Positions 9,301-16,661 of a stretch of DNA of 64,000 bases are shown here, piece after piece. Each line of letters begins with the position of its first letter. Position 1 is the stretch's first letter. Made by a program: the position numbers and the translations under genes. The notes beneath the pieces are model-generated. The model saw only the letters and a program-made list of their open reading frames with translations. It had not been told where the DNA came from and did not search any database. Location of the stretch: the NCBI GenBank assembly GCA_965223405.1, contig CBDCWO010000006.1, forward strand, positions 6,572,001 through 6,636,000, in the 5' to 3' direction. This DNA is from CBDCWO01 sp965223405 (GTDB lineage: Bacteria; Bacteroidota; Bacteroidia; Chitinophagales; Saprospiraceae).

Positions 9301-10275
9301 AATCAAGTTATCTTTATGGATAGTACAAAAGGGTTTCGCGACAAATGGATGTGGGACTTTGGTGATGGCTCCAAATCGAATCTCCAACATCCAGTACACC
9401 AATACCCAGCAGCGGGACTCTATAATGTATGCTTAATCACAGAAAATACTGCCGCCGGTTGCCGTGATTCGTTCTGTCAGCAAATAGAAATTGGTATTTT
9501 TTCCTGTGAAGCAAAATTCAACTATCAACTTAGTGGATTGACTATTCAGTTTGAAGATGCTTCCCTAGCTAAAAATGCAATTACTAATTGGATTTATGAT
9601 CTTGGAACAGGAATACAACTGATTGGTGAAGCTAACCCAATCTTTACTTTTGATTCTCTGGGAATATATAACATCTGCCTGAACATCGACACCGATAGTT
9701 GCCAGGACGTATATTGTTTGGAACTTGACTTAAGCGATCCTTGTTTGGACTTCAGCTCTGAAGTTTTTATTACCAATTTGGATGATGAACTAAGTTTTCA
9801 ATTTGTCGAAATAACCAAAGGTCAGTCAGATCAATGGCTTTGGGGCTTCGGTGATGGAACCACTACCAAGGAGCAAAATCCGAAGCATGTATATAAATCT
9901 ACTGGTCATTACCGCGTTTGTTTGCTGGCTCAAAACACACAGGACAATTGCAATTTTGTTGCTTGCGAATTAATTGAAGTAGGAACCGTTTCAACGAAGA
10001 ATCCCAACAAAAAGAAAGCTTCACTGATAGTCTATCCTAATCCGGCGAGTACAGGACAGCATGGCATATCATTTAAGGGCATCGCGGAAGAGGACATCAA
10101 CAGCTCATTGATCATGCATATTCATTCAATCAATGGGCAGTTGATGCAAAAAGAGAAGCTATTGGCAGCCGAGAAAACCAAAATAGAACTTTCTAAAAAT
10201 CTGCCCACTGGAATATATCTGATCAAGTTACTGGGTAAACAAAATATTTATTATGGAAAATTGGTAATAGATTAG
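6367..10275 (+). CDS. T9SS-exported multi-cupredoxin (blue copper) and PKD-domain protein
   Basis: This 1302-residue protein starts with a signal peptide (to about residue 25, ending LAQD). A PKD domain (about 26-107) with WEWDFDDDTF follows. Three plastocyanin-like domains lie at about 205-303, 490-590 and 775-878. Each has an upstream His (GNGHSTTSD, VAHTSTSD, ILHTSTSD) and a YCIPHG...GM segment that supplies Cys, His and Met, so all three type-1 copper sites look complete. They are separated by roughly 90-residue beta modules ending in a conserved DC. Two clear PKD repeats (WMWDFGDGS, WLWGFGDGT) and a degenerate one occupy about 960-1205. The end (LIVYPNPAS ... GIYLIKLLG) is a type IX sorting domain. 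The neighbouring cytochrome c operon suggests a surface electron-transfer role. Confidence 0.93.
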   Translation: MQRTQMFYRTILMILFLYPAESILAQDCNASFTWISENLKFNFSDQSTIAANDEIISWEWDFDDDTFSSLQNPTHTFLQAKVYNVELKISTANGCEDKLKIKVEPCALGVDFNLGHCDMSGLVPIQINITDVYDNAKEIIVSIDDMILPGSPFMIDAESPASINSSLLGDGLSHQLSVQSTDIEGCKQLIDIDLENCNSDCILSALHITPSGGNRHTVHIGDNFFNPVITTIVLGDVVDFIWQGNGHSTTSDATSGPDSWNSGEIGTGSTFSVTITNPGVHRFYCIPHGGPGGIGMSGSIVANCPDDNNLNLLVTFNTTVAGALGYEVLINQIPLPGGPFSYNGIGNQQLNISIPNDGKNKLIEIVDLNDTTCILSQTYNSADCGASPGCSLSLAIDELGLCNPDNSITASFSIMAINPGTNGYNLSIDGVPSSSNPYSYHSSENSKVTIDFPGDGGSHLISIQDIDNSSCTASITVNGTDCSQPCTLSSLELQPSNTTKTHTIEVRDFEFFPKTLDVQVGDKVSFIWKGQVAHTSTSDATTGADVWNSGLLNQGSSYEITINSLGSHPYYCIPHGSPGGTGMSGVINALPPCHEGNVTIGLQFVSVNGSASGYNVLRDNQIQTGSPFGYSQNNLNQLVLNAPGDGKLHIIEIQDANDSNCSVSQNFQTQDCSLPPGPCHINLLLEEVGNCNANEEVSINLNINSDNQGSGYQIYLNDILYQETVFKYHPSNTSTQAVTVSGLGQNINLEVRDIDSLNCKSGLELELPLCGQSCLISNAKVSQSTPAKHIIEVRDFEFSPKNIVINLEDTVIFVWVGQILHTSTSDKISGIDSWNSGLLNRGAQYEIIPSTVGVHPYYCIPHGAPGGEGMAGSIEVVDPCQNQSLKYDITFRIQQGGSAGFHIFADNTEINASPRSYLPQVEQSTIVFLPADGQIHEISIIDVENNSCRWDSSFIVPDCTDECFGFKTQFLFNTNLVDNQVIFMDSTKGFRDKWMWDFGDGSKSNLQHPVHQYPAAGLYNVCLITENTAAGCRDSFCQQIEIGIFSCEAKFNYQLSGLTIQFEDASLAKNAITNWIYDLGTGIQLIGEANPIFTFDSLGIYNICLNIDTDSCQDVYCLELDLSDPCLDFSSEVFITNLDDELSFQFVEITKGQSDQWLWGFGDGTTTKEQNPKHVYKSTGHYRVCLLAQNTQDNCNFVACELIEVGTVSTKNPNKKKASLIVYPNPASTGQHGISFKGIAEEDINSSLIMHIHSINGQLMQKEKLLAAEKTKIELSKNLPTGIYLIKLLGKQNIYYGKLVID

Positions 10276-10354
10276 ATTGACCTGTTCAGCACTAAAAAAT
10301 TCCCATTCAGACTAATTTTAATCAAAATAAATTTCTCAGCCTATATTTTTGAAA

Positions 10355-10402
10355 GTGAAGTTGTTTAAAAACAAATTATTTAACTGATTTGTATGCCATT
10401 GA
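10355..10402 (+). repeat. Dispersed ~50-bp repeat, copy 1
   Basis: The segment beginning GTGAAGTTGTTTAAAAACA and ending TTGTATGCCATTGAT is closely matched in the same orientation at 16193-16252 and in the opposite orientation at 16590-16645. Here only one copy is present. It covers the 3' end of a decayed minus-strand reading frame, which suggests the end of a mobile or multicopy gene. Confidence 0.6.
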
Positions 10403-10600
10403 TCCTGACAGCCTCAAGTAGGTCTCAACACCACTAGCTAAGGCGATCTGGGTTTGTACAAGTTTATTCAGGTCTTGTCTCACTGCTTGGGTTTGGGTAT
10501 ACGCCCAACCAAAATGTTGGGCTTCAAATGGTTCTCTTCAGTTGGAGGAGGAACAGTCGTAAATTCTGACGGTTCCCACGCATTTTTGTTTTAGTTGTCT
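10376..10600 (-). pseudogene. Decayed 3' fragment of an unidentified protein gene
   Basis: On the minus strand an open frame ends at TAA 10378-10376. It encodes a helical, Gln-rich tail that includes GWAYTQTQAVRQDLNKL and ends AYKSVK. Upstream of about 10520 this frame hits a stop. An adjacent frame then reads AWEPSEFTTVPPPTEEN, so a frameshift is likely. No start, no promoter and no domain name could be assigned. It fills the 331-bp gap between the cupredoxin gene and the cytochrome operon. A perfect GCCCAAC/GTTGGGC hairpin lies at about 10503-10522. Confidence 0.4.
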
Positions 10601-10606
10601 TTAATT

Positions 10607-11380
10607 ATGGATATCATACTCAAAAAATATATTTATTTAATTCTATCGGGTTGTTTGATAGGAATACTAACATTTAATTCGTGCAGACATCTTGCTGTCG
10701 ATTTCGAAGATGTCGTCCCACAGGATACTACAAAAAGTCCTATTGATACTATGGGAGGTACAGTGGATACTTCGGATATGGCGGTTCCCTGTGAAGAAGA
10801 TATAATTTATTTTTCGAAGGATGTATTACCTATCTTTCAATCAAACTGTGCTTTTTCCGGTTGTCACGATGCAACTTCAGCAAAGGATGGTGTAATTCTA
10901 GAATCTTATCAAAGCGTAATGGCAACCGCTGACATCAAAGCTTTTAACTTAGATGATAATGAGATTATTGAAGTGTTGGTTGAAAAAGATAGTAGCAAGA
11001 GAATGCCCCCGGTTCCTCGTCTTGCCTTGAGTGCTAATCATATCCAGTTGATTTCAGAATGGATTTTACAAGGTGCGGAAGATTTTGAATGTGATCCAAA
11101 CATACAAGGTTGTAACACGGATCAAGTCACTTATTCGACATATGTCAAATCATTATTGAACAGCCACTGTGTGGGTTGCCATGGAAATATAAATCCTTCT
11201 GGCGGTATTAATCTGTCTAGCTACAATAGTGTCAAAACAGTTGCAAGTAATGGAAAATTATTTGGTGCTGTCAATCATGATTCAGGCTACAAGGCAATGC
11301 CTCAGGGAGGCAATAAGCTTTCACCATGTGATCGTGACAAACTTAAGGCATGGATTGATGATGGATCTAAGAACAACTAA
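10607..11380 (+). CDS. Dihaem c-type cytochrome lipoprotein (planctomycete-type)
   Basis: The protein is 257 residues from the ATG at 10607; an in-frame TTG 12 bp earlier is less likely. It has a lipobox ending in Cys26 (ILTFNSC), which predicts anchoring in an outer or periplasmic-facing membrane. Two haem-type motifs are visible: CAFSGCH (a CX4CH spacing) and CVGCH (CXXCH). They lie in two related halves, each ending with a Met-Pro segment (RMPPVP, AMPQGG) that could give the axial ligand, followed by a W-I helix. This is the style of planctomycete/Bacteroidota cytochrome c domains. It begins a five-gene operon with short gaps (17 bp to the next gene). Confidence 0.85.
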   Translation: MDIILKKYIYLILSGCLIGILTFNSCRHLAVDFEDVVPQDTTKSPIDTMGGTVDTSDMAVPCEEDIIYFSKDVLPIFQSNCAFSGCHDATSAKDGVILESYQSVMATADIKAFNLDDNEIIEVLVEKDSSKRMPPVPRLALSANHIQLISEWILQGAEDFECDPNIQGCNTDQVTYSTYVKSLLNSHCVGCHGNINPSGGINLSSYNSVKTVASNGKLFGAVNHDSGYKAMPQGGNKLSPCDRDKLKAWIDDGSKNN

Positions 11381-11397
11381 TAACAAAAATTGTAACA

Positions 11398-11757
11398 ATG
11401 AAGAATGCGTTGGGATTTCTTTTAGGTTCCATTTTGGTAGTTGGATGCTTTTATGATGTTGAAGAAGAATTGTATCCGGACACGGAATGCAACTTGGAAA
11501 ACATAAGTTACTCTAAAATTGTACTCCCTATTTTAACGACCCACTGTTATTCTTGCCATAATGCTGACAATAATTTTGGAGGGATTACTTTAGAAGGATA
11601 TGATCGGTTGAAAAGCTTTGTCGAAACCGGACAGTTCGTGGGCGCTATAAACCATGCATCAGGGTTTTCACCAATGCCCAAAAATGCACCTAAATTGGAA
11701 GACTGTGCTATTGAAAAAATTAAAAAATGGGTGGCTGATGGAGCACCTAATAATTAA
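11398..11757 (+). CDS. Monohaem c-type cytochrome lipoprotein
   Basis: The 119-residue protein has a signal peptide and lipobox Cys17 (LVVGC). One CXXCH haem motif (CYSCHNADN) and a downstream SPMPKNAPKL segment could supply Met as sixth ligand. It is clearly related to the second half of the preceding dihaem protein: both share GxIxLExYDxxK, a VGAINH-like stretch and a terminal KWVADGAPNN-like end. The pair probably arose by domain duplication and likely works in the same periplasmic electron path. Confidence 0.85.
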   Translation: MKNALGFLLGSILVVGCFYDVEEELYPDTECNLENISYSKIVLPILTTHCYSCHNADNNFGGITLEGYDRLKSFVETGQFVGAINHASGFSPMPKNAPKLEDCAIEKIKKWVADGAPNN

Positions 11758-11781
11758 ATAGTTATCACTTAAGAACCAGAT

Positions 11782-12192
11782 ATGAAAAAGTATTTAAAAT
11801 ATCTAGCTTTACTTATTCTCATTTCGGCTGCGGTCGCTTATAAAGTATATCACAAACCACATAAAAATATCATAAAAGCGAATGTAGATATTGAGATTAA
11901 TGCCATTGAACTTTTTTCGGCATACGAGCAAGATGAGGCCCAAGCCAATAACCGCTTTTTAGATAAAATCATTCAAGTGACCGGTACGGTTAAAGAGGTA
12001 AATGAAGAGGAAAATGGAATGCTCAGTCTCGTTTTAGAAACCGGTGATGCATTGTTTGGGATCATTTGTCAATTTGATGCGATGACTAAACACGGCCGTA
12101 CAACTTTTGAGATTGGCGAGTCAGTCAAATTAAAGGGACTATGTACAGGCAAACTGCTAGATGTAGTAATGGTTCGATGTGTAGAAATATAA
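11782..12192 (+). CDS. OB-fold (tRNA_anti-like) membrane-anchored protein
   Basis: The 136-residue protein has an N-terminal signal anchor (about 5-21). A single OB-type barrel follows, with the family pattern DKIIQVTGTVKEV, then LVLETGDALFGIICQF and finally VKLKGLCTGKLLDVVMVRC. These tRNA_anti-like periplasmic domains are frequent in Bacteroidota and have no firm function. The two Cys in IICQF and LCTG may form a disulfide. It sits between cytochrome genes and a YceI gene, 24 bp after the former and 15 bp before the latter, so it is probably co-transcribed. Confidence 0.8.
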   Translation: MKKYLKYLALLILISAAVAYKVYHKPHKNIIKANVDIEINAIELFSAYEQDEAQANNRFLDKIIQVTGTVKEVNEEENGMLSLVLETGDALFGIICQFDAMTKHGRTTFEIGESVKLKGLCTGKLLDVVMVRCVEI

Positions 12193-12207
12193 TACAACAT
12201 ATAAAAT

Positions 12208-12777
12208 ATGAGAAAAATAATTCTTTTCTGTATCCTGTTTTGTGGTATAAGTCATATGGCAAATGCGCAAAAATACTTTACCCGTACAGGTTCAATCAAA
12301 TTTTATTCCAATGCTCCTTTGGAGAAAATTGAAGGGCACAATCAAAATGTAACCAGCGTTTTCGACATAAATTCCGGAAGGATAGAATTTGCTGTGTTGA
12401 TTAAAGCATTTCAGTTTGAAAAGGCTTTGATGCAAGAGCATTTCAATGAAAACTATCTGGAAAGCAGTAAATTTCCGAAAAGTAGTTTTAAAGGTCAAAT
12501 CATCAATTATCAAGATCTGGATTTTAGCAAAAATGGTATTTATCCGGTAAAAGTCAAAGGTGATCTAACTATCCATGGGGTGACCCACACCATTCAGACC
12601 GAAGGGAAGTTCGTGGTAAAAAATGGAGCCATATCCGCCCAATCAATATTCATCGTAACGGTTGCTAATTATAAAATTAAAATCCCACGAATCGTACGGG
12701 AAAATATTGCTAAAACAGTAAAGGTTACAGTAAATATGGACTATGAACCTTTAAATAAAAGAATTGCCAACAAATAA
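12208..12777 (+). CDS. YceI-family periplasmic lipid/isoprenoid-binding protein
   Basis: The 189-residue protein has a signal peptide (cleavage near ANAQ, about residue 21) and the YceI lipocalin-like barrel. Typical elements are TGSIKFYSNAPLEKIEG, an AVLIKAFQFEKALMQEHFNE region, the FPKSSFKG turn, LTIHGVTH and a terminal VTVNMDY strand. YceI proteins bind long polyisoprenoid or quinone-like lipids in the periplasm. Placement among cytochromes is compatible with carrying a redox lipid, but that is inference. Confidence 0.93.
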   Translation: MRKIILFCILFCGISHMANAQKYFTRTGSIKFYSNAPLEKIEGHNQNVTSVFDINSGRIEFAVLIKAFQFEKALMQEHFNENYLESSKFPKSSFKGQIINYQDLDFSKNGIYPVKVKGDLTIHGVTHTIQTEGKFVVKNGAISAQSIFIVTVANYKIKIPRIVRENIAKTVKVTVNMDYEPLNKRIANK

Positions 12778-12787
12778 AGCAGAACCA

Positions 12788-13681
12788 ATGAAGTCAAAAA
12801 TTAATGCAGCCCTCCTTTTTCTAGTATGTACCTTTTTGGCGTTAAGTACTTTTGCTCAGGAAGAAGACCTGCTTTCTCTCTTAGGAGAAGAAGAAAAAAC
12901 TATTGATTACACTATTGCTGCTTTTAAGACCAATCGGGTGATCAACATGCATTCCATCGAAAACACTGCCGGTGGTGTATTGGACTTTAAAATTTCTCAT
13001 CGCTTTGGTTTTATTAATGGCGGTTTCTATGAATTATTTGGTTTGGATAATGCTTCCATTCGCATCGGGGCTGATTATGGAATTACCAATAACATTTCGA
13101 TAGGTATTGGACGAAGCAGTTTTGAAAAAACCTATGATGGTTTCCTTAAATATCGATTTCTTCGGCAAAGTACAGGAAAAGTAAATATGCCTTTCACCGC
13201 TGCAATTTTTGCCAGTATAGCCATCAATGGTCTGCGCTGGTCAAATCCTGAAAGGGAGAATCTGTTTTCATCACGCTTATTTTATACCTACCAACTGATA
13301 GTTGGCAGAAAATTTAGCAAACGCTTTTCTTGGCAACTATCACCTACTGTCGTACATCGCAATTTAGTAAGAACATCACTCGAAAAAAATGACGTTCTTG
13401 CTTTGGGTACCGCTGCTCGCTTCAAACTTACAAGTCGCCTAGCAATCAATGCGGAATATGTTTATGTTCTACCCGATCAGTTAGCACCTGACTATCGCAA
13501 TTCTTTATCAATTGGTTTTGACATTGAGACAGGAGGACATGTATTTCAACTTCACTTTACCAATTCTACCTCAATGATCGAAAAAGGATTTATTACAGAA
13601 ACTGTTGGAGATTGGTCGGATATGGGAGTACATTTTGGATTTAATGTCTCACGAGTATTTACCGTGAAGAAAAGACAATAA
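12788..13681 (+). CDS. DUF5777-family outer-membrane beta-barrel protein
   Basis: Start ATG at 12788 gives 297 residues with a signal peptide ending near TFAQEE. A TTG 24 bp upstream, inside the YceI gene, is unlikely. The body is built of alternating-residue beta strands rich in aromatic residues (FKISHRFGFINGGFYELFGLD, IRIGADYGITNNISIGIGR, FDGFLKYRFLRQS-like), as in DUF5777 barrels of Bacteroidota. The last strand ends GVHFGFNVSRVFTV, typical of barrel insertion. It closes the cytochrome/YceI operon. A role as a surface scaffold or pore for that redox system is inference. Confidence 0.85.
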   Translation: MKSKINAALLFLVCTFLALSTFAQEEDLLSLLGEEEKTIDYTIAAFKTNRVINMHSIENTAGGVLDFKISHRFGFINGGFYELFGLDNASIRIGADYGITNNISIGIGRSSFEKTYDGFLKYRFLRQSTGKVNMPFTAAIFASIAINGLRWSNPERENLFSSRLFYTYQLIVGRKFSKRFSWQLSPTVVHRNLVRTSLEKNDVLALGTAARFKLTSRLAINAEYVYVLPDQLAPDYRNSLSIGFDIETGGHVFQLHFTNSTSMIEKGFITETVGDWSDMGVHFGFNVSRVFTVKKRQ

Positions 13682-13862
13682 CTCCAATAACCCAATTTGT
13701 ATTCTGTTTTCTCAATTCCGTCCGCTGTCCTCTTTTTTCCATTTTCTGTTGACTGATTAGCAAATCTTCCCAAAGTTGGTTATCTTGCGCGCCGCTATTA
13801 CTCCAACCAATTTTTGACAATTATTAACTCCTAATTTATCCTATAAAACAGATTTCTAAAAA

Positions 13863-15023
13863 ATGAAAATTGCTATTATATTATTGAACCAAGGTAGAGG
13901 TAGTGGTGGTGTAGCCCGGGAACACGTAGAATCATTACTCAACCTAAACCATGAAGTATATTTTATCCATCCGGGTGTAGGAAAAGGAGTACCAGGAGCT
14001 CATAATTTGGATGTAAAACTTCCGGTTCAGACCATGCCTGTGCATGAATATCTACCGGCGGCTAAGTCCGGTCAAAAAGCGGTCTCAACCATGGATTACG
14101 AAGAGGCTATGTCCTATGTTCCCGCCTATGAAAACGTATTGGAGGGTATTATTTCGGATATCGATTTGGTCATTGGGCACCACGCCAATCTCACGGCAAT
14201 CGCTACTGCGAATGTCTGTCGACGTCATCAAAAACCATACGTCCTGTTCCTGCACGGAACGGGTATCGAACCTCGACATCATGGAGGATATCATAATCGA
14301 GTATGGGATCAGATTGAAAAGGCCATATTAGAGGCTAACGGGCTAATTGTTACCACAGAATATGTCCGTGATGAATTGGTAAGAAACCTGGTCAATGTGG
14401 ATCCTGCTAAATTTCTAATTCTACCCTGTGGTGTAAACATCGAGGAATTTCACCCCAATAATACAGGTGATATATTTCGGAAATACGACTTACCTCCCCA
14501 ATATGTAATCTGTCCGGGAGCTGTTACGCATGCCAAGGGACCTCAAAATGTAGTTGAAGCCAGTAAACTTTATGCAGATTTGGCTCCTACCATTTTTATT
14601 GGTGACGGGGATATCCGTGAGGAATTGGCAGAAAAACTTGGAGATCGTGGCCAATTTTTAGGCTTTGTTTCCAGTGAGGATAAAGCGCAATTAATCAATG
14701 GGGCAACCTTATTGGTAGGGGCTCCTGAAAAAAAAGAACACTTTGGCATTATCTACATAGAAGCTATGTCCGGTAGTGTACCGGTTGTAGCTTATGAGGG
14801 TGGAGGTGTCCACTCCATTGTAACCAAGGAAAATGGTGTACTTACCAAGCGAAACCCCAAAGCGCTGGGAGAAACAATTCGCTCATTGCTACTTGATCCG
14901 GTAAAAAGAAAGGCAATGGGAACTGCAGGCAGACAGCGAGCTGAGGAACAATATGCTGCACCCAAGCTTGGAGTAAAACTTGCAAATTGGCTATCCTCAG
15001 CCTGTAAACTTGCAGTTGGCTAG
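13863..15023 (+). CDS. GT4-family glycosyltransferase
   Basis: The 386-residue protein has the two-domain GT-B layout. The N-terminal domain carries a glycine-rich acceptor loop (GRGSGGVAREH) and HGTGIEPRHHGG. The C-terminal nucleotide-sugar domain contains ILPCGVNIEEFHP, CPGAVTHAKGP, FIGDGDIREEL and the E-x7-E motif in EKKEHFGIIYIEAM. It should transfer a sugar from an activated donor with retention. The gene stands alone with a 180-bp upstream gap and converges on the P-loop gene, so its acceptor cannot be deduced. Confidence 0.92.
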   Translation: MKIAIILLNQGRGSGGVAREHVESLLNLNHEVYFIHPGVGKGVPGAHNLDVKLPVQTMPVHEYLPAAKSGQKAVSTMDYEEAMSYVPAYENVLEGIISDIDLVIGHHANLTAIATANVCRRHQKPYVLFLHGTGIEPRHHGGYHNRVWDQIEKAILEANGLIVTTEYVRDELVRNLVNVDPAKFLILPCGVNIEEFHPNNTGDIFRKYDLPPQYVICPGAVTHAKGPQNVVEASKLYADLAPTIFIGDGDIREELAEKLGDRGQFLGFVSSEDKAQLINGATLLVGAPEKKEHFGIIYIEAMSGSVPVVAYEGGGVHSIVTKENGVLTKRNPKALGETIRSLLLDPVKRKAMGTAGRQRAEEQYAAPKLGVKLANWLSSACKLAVG

Positions 15024-15033
15024 AAAGCCAGAT

Positions 15034-15552
15034 CTAAAATTGTGCAACGATCGGGCGTAAAACCTTTATCAGGTGGTCAACACCGGAGTTATTGTTAGCA
15101 ATGATATGGTCATATTTCAATTTACTGCGCTTCTCATTCACCAGCTTATTTATGTGATTTACTTGTGCATCGGATACATTCACATGAATAGATTGGTCCC
15201 TTTCCTTTACTCTGGTAAGACATAATTCTTTATCCGCTTCAACCAAAATGGTAACTATCTTAAATTCAAGCTGGAGATTTTCGATCATTTGATCAAAATA
15301 ATCGGTCAACCCAGTTGATTCGAACACCACTTGATCGGTATTGCCAAGTTGGGATCTGATCCCCGATTCAATAGTCTCAAAAACATCACGAATGTACGAT
15401 GCATTATCGATTGCTCTTCCTTTCTGAATATTTTGCGCCCACGATTCGACGCGAATAAATTCAATCCCAAACCGTTCCTCAATTAAGGACCCAATAAAAG
15501 ATTTACCACCTCCCTTTGGACCGATAAGTAGAAAAATTGTTTTATTTTTCAT
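15034..15552 (-). CDS. P-loop NTPase, small-molecule/adenylate-kinase-like
   Basis: The 172-residue soluble protein begins with a Walker A motif (FLLIGPKGGGKSFIG). A VVFESTGL strand and a C-terminal VVTILVEADKELCLTRVKERD segment follow, resembling the lid/R-D pattern of shikimate/adenylate/gluconate-kinase-like folds. It ends only 10 bp from the convergent GT4 gene. The substrate is not evident and the family assignment stops at the fold level. Confidence 0.75.
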   Translation of the reverse strand: MKNKTIFLLIGPKGGGKSFIGSLIEERFGIEFIRVESWAQNIQKGRAIDNASYIRDVFETIESGIRSQLGNTDQVVFESTGLTDYFDQMIENLQLEFKIVTILVEADKELCLTRVKERDQSIHVNVSDAQVNHINKLVNEKRSKLKYDHIIANNNSGVDHLIKVLRPIVAQF

Positions 15553-15603
15553 TGAAAATATCTATTGCCAATAAGCCTTTCAGGTGTCAAATGTTAGCGG
15601 ATT

Positions 15604-16155
15604 TTGTCAAAGTTAGTAACTAAATTGGACTTCTACCCTGTAGATTCATCCCGGTGGGATGATTTTGAAAAATTGTTTACTTCCCGGGGAGCCCCTCATT
15701 ATTGTTGGTGCACTGCCTGGAGGCCTTTACCTAAAACAGCAAAGTTACCGGTACGAAAACCTGCCAAAAAAGAATTTCTGAAAAATTATGTAACCCAAGA
15801 TATACCTATAGGACTTTTGGCGTACCACCAGTCGAAACCTATTGGATGGTGTTCAATCGCACCTCGAGAATCCTATCGAAAATTAGGGGGAAGTCCTGAA
15901 ATTCATAATGTCTGGTCATTGGTTTGCTTTTATATCGCCAAACCTTACCGCAAGCAGGGTATTTCACAACACTTCATTCAAGCAGCTATAAAATATGCAC
16001 GAGAGCAGGGAGCAGCATATATTGAATCCTTCCCTGTCGATCCCGGATCTCCATCCTATCGGTTTATGGGTTTGGTCCCGATGTTTGAAAAAGCGAATTT
16101 TAAATATATCTGCGATGCCGGAAGTCGACGGAAAGTGATGTTGTATAAAATATAG
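15604..16155 (+). CDS. GNAT-family N-acetyltransferase
   Basis: The 183-residue protein has the acetyl-CoA-binding core VWSLVCFYIAKPYRKQGISQ, which includes the R/Q-x-x-G/A-like loop (RKQGIS). The C-terminal FMGLVPMFEKANF segment is typical of this GNAT subgroup. The N-terminal PHYCWCTAWRP region with two Cys is characteristic of a Bacteroidota/Firmicutes branch. TTG at 15604 is the only plausible start, because an in-frame stop lies just upstream at 15595-15597 and no ATG occurs early. It is divergent from the P-loop gene with a 51-bp gap. The acceptor is unknown. Confidence 0.85.
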   Translation: MSKLVTKLDFYPVDSSRWDDFEKLFTSRGAPHYCWCTAWRPLPKTAKLPVRKPAKKEFLKNYVTQDIPIGLLAYHQSKPIGWCSIAPRESYRKLGGSPEIHNVWSLVCFYIAKPYRKQGISQHFIQAAIKYAREQGAAYIESFPVDPGSPSYRFMGLVPMFEKANFKYICDAGSRRKVMLYKI

Positions 16156-16192
16156 GTGGCCTGCCTAATTTCTTTTCTATAGCTATCTATTA

Positions 16193-16645
16193 ATTGAAGT
16201 GGTTTAAAAACAGATGTTAAATTGAGTTGTATGCACTTGATTTTCAAGATGAAGCTCTTTTGGAGCCTTGCCTGCGGCAGCCAAATATGGCTGGTTATCT
16301 TTATTCTCTATCTCCAATAAAGACAGATATTCAAGGCATTTAAGGTGACCTTCTAAAAATCAGGATTGAGAAGAGGATACTTTTAATAAAAACTAAAACA
16401 TAGAAATTTTTCTTTTCCCAAACACCCCGTTGGCCTTTTGAGGAACATTTGGAAAAAGAAAAATTTCACCAGACAAAACATGGAAAAATAAATCTTAATA
16501 AAATATAAAAAAATGTCATTTTGATTTGGCTATATTAAATCAGGCAGGATTCATAGCCACAGTTATGGATCGAGAAAAAGCTGACGTATTGAGAATCAAT
16601 GGCATGCAAATCAATTAACAATTTGTTTTTAAATCACTTTATTGT
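16193..16645. repeat. MITE-like element: inverted ~55-bp ends around a 450-bp non-coding stretch
   Basis: The left end (16193-16252: GAAGTGGTTTAAAAACAGAT onward) and the reverse complement of the right end (16590-16645) align over about 50 bp with only scattered differences. The interior has no open frame. It contains an internal hairpin with 20-bp arms. This is the build of a non-autonomous transposable element or a twice-inserted gene end. It fills the gap between the acetyltransferase gene and the end of the GH92 gene. Confidence 0.5.
16403..16467. repeat. Long hairpin, 20-bp arms with one mismatch
   Basis: GAAATTTTTCTTTTCCCAAA at 16403-16422 is complementary to 16448-16467 with one mismatch, around a 25-nt loop. 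On either strand it could act as a bidirectional terminator for the converging acetyltransferase and GH92 genes, or as part of the surrounding MITE-like element. Confidence 0.7.
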
Positions 16646-16661
16646 TAGAACCAGCATTATT

